From Cellulomonas fimi (GTDB taxonomy: Bacteria > Actinomycetota > Actinomycetes > Actinomycetales > Cellulomonadaceae), in assembly GCF_012952065.1 (NCBI RefSeq), contig NZ_JABCJJ010000002.1:186001-250000 (forward strand): a DNA stretch of 64,000 bases. Direction: 5' to 3'. Both the position numbers and the translations under genes were made by a program. Below, in pieces: positions 61,546 through 64,000 of this stretch. The notes under the pieces were generated by a model that worked only from the letters and a program-made list of their open reading frames with translations, was not told the origin of the DNA and made no database searches. How positions within the stretch are numbered: position 1 is the stretch's first letter; every line of letters begins with the position of its first letter.

Positions 61546-62738
61546 TGCGGGAGAACGAGATGGTCCGCGACGCCGAGCACGGCGCCCAGAGCCCGGTTCG
61601 ACGCGAGTCCGAGCAGTCGCCGGCGGCATCGCCCGGTGGGGACGGGGGTCGTGCGGCACCGTCCGCACGGACGCTGACGACGTGGGTCGCGGGGGCCGCG
61701 CTCGTCGTGCTGCTCGCCGTCCTCCCGCTGCTCAACCTGTCGCTCCCGGGCATCCTCCCCGGGCCGACGTACACGCCCGGAGCTCTCCAGGTCCTCGCGT
61801 TCGCGTTGCTCACCGCGGCGCTCGCGCTGAGCTATCACCTGCTCTTCGGGGTCTCGGGCCTGCTCTCGTTCGGGCACGCGCTCTATTTCGCGGCCGGGGC
61901 GTACGGCCTGGCGATCCTGCTCGACCGGGCTCAGATGGGACTTCTCCCGGCGATCGGCGTCACGCTGGTGATCGGCCTGGTCCTGGCGGCTCTGACCGGC
62001 GCGGTCAGCCTGCGGGTGACGGGCATCTCGTTCGCCATGGTCACGCTCGCCTTCGCGCAGGCCGGTTCCGTGATCGTCCGCCGCAACCCCGACCGCCTCA
62101 CGGGTGGTGAGGAAGGACTGGCTCTCAACACGGACCGTCTTCCCGAGCTCCTCGTCGGTGTCGTGAACACGAAGTACCTGTACTGGGTCGCCTTGGTCGT
62201 GCTCCTGCTCGTCTACGCGGTCGTCGCGTGGATCGAGCACTCCCGCGCCGGTCACCTCATGGCCGCGACGCGCGAGAACGAGCTCCGCGTGCGGGTCATC
62301 GGGCAGCGGCCCTACGTGATCAAGCTGATCGCGTTCGTGGTCGCCGGCGTGCTGGCGACGGTCGTCGGCATGGCGAACCTGCTGCTGCAGAGCGGCGCCG
62401 TCCCCCGAGCGATCTCCACCGACTTCACCCTGACCCTGCTGGTCATGGTCGTCCTGGGTGGCGTCGGGTCGCGGTGGGGGGCCATCGTGGGCGGTGTGCT
62501 GTACACGCTGCTCGACCAGCGCCTGAACGCCCTGGCGAGCTCCGCCTGGATCGAGGAGCTGCCGTCGGTCCTGCGCATCCCGCTGTCCGAGCCGCTGTTC
62601 CTCCTCGGCACGCTCTTCATCCTCGTGGTGCTCTTCCTGCCCGGTGGCATCGCCGGCGCGGTCGGACGAGTCGACGCCCGCAACCGCCGCCGCACCGGCA
62701 AGGCCGATCCACGGACGTTGCTGGAGGAAGTGGTGTGA
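61542..62738 (+). CDS. livM: Branched-chain-type ABC importer permease (LivM-like), operon 2
   Basis: A 398-residue permease, longer than the operon-1 LivM because of a 40-residue hydrophilic N-terminus. Conserved are LLFGVSGLLSFGHALYFAAGAYG, RVTGISFAMVTLAFAQ and the contact loop ATRENELRVRVIGQRPYV. The first of two adjacent ATGs (61542) overlaps livH. Its stop overlaps the ligase start (GTGA), so the ligase is translated with the transporter. Confidence 0.95.
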   Translation: MMRENEMVRDAEHGAQSPVRRESEQSPAASPGGDGGRAAPSARTLTTWVAGAALVVLLAVLPLLNLSLPGILPGPTYTPGALQVLAFALLTAALALSYHLLFGVSGLLSFGHALYFAAGAYGLAILLDRAQMGLLPAIGVTLVIGLVLAALTGAVSLRVTGISFAMVTLAFAQAGSVIVRRNPDRLTGGEEGLALNTDRLPELLVGVVNTKYLYWVALVVLLLVYAVVAWIEHSRAGHLMAATRENELRVRVIGQRPYVIKLIAFVVAGVLATVVGMANLLLQSGAVPRAISTDFTLTLLVMVVLGGVGSRWGAIVGGVLYTLLDQRLNALASSAWIEELPSVLRIPLSEPLFLLGTLFILVVLFLPGGIAGAVGRVDARNRRRTGKADPRTLLEEVV

Positions 62739-64000
62739 CCGGCACCTGGCACCGCGACGACTTGCTCCGTGGAGCCGGTCTGCACACGCTCGGCCGCTGG
62801 ACCCGGGATCGTGCCATCGCCACCCCGGCACGGGTGGCGATCGACGACCGTGGTGTCAGTCTGCGCTACGCGGACCTCGACGGCCGGGCATCGGCACTCG
62901 CCCGCCGGCTGCGCGCGGCCGGGTACGGCGTCGGGGACCGGATCGCGACGATCACGGGCAACAGCGCGGACCACGTGGTCCTGTTCTTCGCCTGCGCGCA
63001 GGCGAGGCTGGTGCTCGTGCCGCTGTCCTGGCGGCTCTCGCCCCGCGAGCTCGCCGCCCAGCTCGACCAGGCCGACCCGGCCCTGCTGCTGGTGGAGGAG
63101 GAGTTCGACGCGCTCGCCACGGCGGCGCTCGAACGCCTCGCCGCCCCTCCGGGCAGCGCGCGGCTCGGTCCCAGCGGTGTCGAACGCCGGGCACCTCGGC
63201 CGACGCGTCGGCGGGACCCGGAGAGCGCGGTCGAGCTCGACAACCGCCCGGTGCAGGACGACGACCCCCTCCTGCTCATGTTCACGTCGGGCACCGAGGG
63301 ACACCCGCGCGGCGTCCTGCTCACGCACGCGAACTGCTTCTGGACCAACCTGTCGCTGGGACGCACGATCGAGATCTCGAGCCGCGACGTCGTGCTCGCG
63401 GTCCTGCCGCAGTTCCATGTCGGTGGGTGGAACATCCAGCCGCTGCTGGCGTGGTGGATGGGCGCGACGGTCGTCCTGGAGCGCACGTTCGAGCCCGACC
63501 GGGTGCTCCACCTCCTCGCCGAGCGCCGGGTGACCACGATGATGGGCGTCCCGACCAACTACCTGCTGCTCGCCGAGCACCCGGACTTCGCCACCACCGA
63601 CGTGTCGAGCCTGCGGCAGGCGGTGGTCGGTGGAGCGTCGATGCCGGCGCCGCTGCTGCGGACCTGGCACGAGCGCGGCGTCGCGCTGACGCAGGGGTAC
63701 GGCCTCACCGAGGCGTCCCCCAACGTCCTGTGCCTGCCCGACGACGAGGCACGGGCCCGCGTCGGGTGCGCCGGGAAGCCGTACCCGCACGTCGAGGTCG
63801 CCCTCTGCGACGTCGTGACGGGGGAGGTCGTCGAGGGTGCCGGACGCGGTGAGCTCCTCGTGCGCGGCCCGGGGGTCTTCGCGGGGTACTTCCGCGACCC
63901 GGAGGCCACCGAACGGGCGCTCGCCGGCGGGTGGCTGCACACCGGGGATCTCGTCGAGCGGGACGAGGACGGGTACTTCTCCGTCGTCGACCGCATCAAG
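62735..64000 (+). CDS. AMP-forming acyl-CoA synthetase/ligase, 3' partial
   Basis: The open frame of 422 codons runs off the right edge. It belongs to the ANL superfamily that activates a carboxylic acid with ATP and transfers it to CoA. Motifs are LMFTSGTEGHPRGV (P-loop-like; Lys replaced by Arg), QFHVGGWNIQPLL, the adenine-site VGGASMPAPLLR, QGYGLTEASP and the TGD motif LHTGDLVERDEDGYFSVVDRIK at the edge. The C-terminal lid with the catalytic lysine is outside the window. The GTG at 62735 overlaps the livM stop, strong evidence that the imported compound is a CoA-ligated acid, though which acid is unknown. Confidence 0.9.
   Translation, partial: MTGTWHRDDLLRGAGLHTLGRWTRDRAIATPARVAIDDRGVSLRYADLDGRASALARRLRAAGYGVGDRIATITGNSADHVVLFFACAQARLVLVPLSWRLSPRELAAQLDQADPALLLVEEEFDALATAALERLAAPPGSARLGPSGVERRAPRPTRRRDPESAVELDNRPVQDDDPLLLMFTSGTEGHPRGVLLTHANCFWTNLSLGRTIEISSRDVVLAVLPQFHVGGWNIQPLLAWWMGATVVLERTFEPDRVLHLLAERRVTTMMGVPTNYLLLAEHPDFATTDVSSLRQAVVGGASMPAPLLRTWHERGVALTQGYGLTEASPNVLCLPDDEARARVGCAGKPYPHVEVALCDVVTGEVVEGAGRGELLVRGPGVFAGYFRDPEATERALAGGWLHTGDLVERDEDGYFSVVDRIK

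Overview
This 64 kb window comes from a very GC-rich, gene-dense genome. The gene content points to an actinobacterium, most likely a Micrococcales member of the Cellulomonas type (inference). Supporting signs are a putative coenzyme F420-0 ABC transporter, a DUF222/HNH endonuclease, MoeZ-type sulfur activation, DUF6457, GAF/PucR-type regulators, GTG starts, many 4-bp ATGA/GTGA gene overlaps and probable leaderless genes with a TANNNT box 6-7 nt before the start codon. I saw no rRNA, tRNA, IS element, prophage or CRISPR array.

Layout. 1-8.0 kb: two giant unrecognised genes (the first open past the left edge), then a truncated LigD 3'-phosphoesterase domain ending exactly at a pair of near-identical palindromes. 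8.8-12 kb: MMPL transporter and convergent TetR regulator. 12.1-14.2 kb: ArsR repressor divergent from a flavoprotein with Cys-Cys motifs in its tail, with two matching operators between them. 14.4-18.7 kb: ABC-2 exporter pair and a fused ABC exporter. 18.7-21.5 kb: small proline-rich protein, AIM24 protein, geranylgeranyl-reductase-family flavoprotein behind a CsoR-like dyad. 21.6-24.6 kb: F420-0-type ABC importer. 24.9-30 kb: STAS protein, NAD-malic enzyme, MFS permease, flavodoxin-like protein, hydrolase. 30-33 kb: idi, prenyl diphosphate synthase and a glycosyltransferase, divergent from a MarR regulator (CrtR-like arrangement). 33-41 kb: SDR/DUF2867 protein, GAF/PucR regulator, two tiny acidic proteins, HNH endonuclease, two coupled hydrolases, low-complexity acidic protein. 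41.3-43.1 kb: GNAT and Gfo/Idh/MocA oxidoreductase.

43.4-48.2 kb holds a complete branched-chain-type ABC importer (livG-livF-SBP-livH-livM). 48.5-53 kb holds a GNAT and a hydrolase - 3-hydroxybutyrate dehydrogenase - GAF/PucR regulator operon; the regulator is a close paralog of the one at 34.6-36.5 kb. 53-56.6 kb holds rraA and a moeZ/DUF6457/MoaD-like sulfur-carrier group. 56.6-57.6 kb is an EAL phosphodiesterase. 57.9-64 kb is a second branched-chain-type importer (SBP-livG-livF-livH-livM) coupled to an AMP-forming acyl-CoA ligase cut by the right edge, which suggests uptake and CoA activation of a carboxylic acid.

A recurring property is expansion of short in-frame tandem repeats (12-42 bp) at protein ends and linkers in about ten genes, with similar minisatellites between genes. 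The least explained items are the giant gene pair, the covarying twin palindromes, the Cys-tailed ArsR-linked flavoprotein and the transporter-ligase operon.
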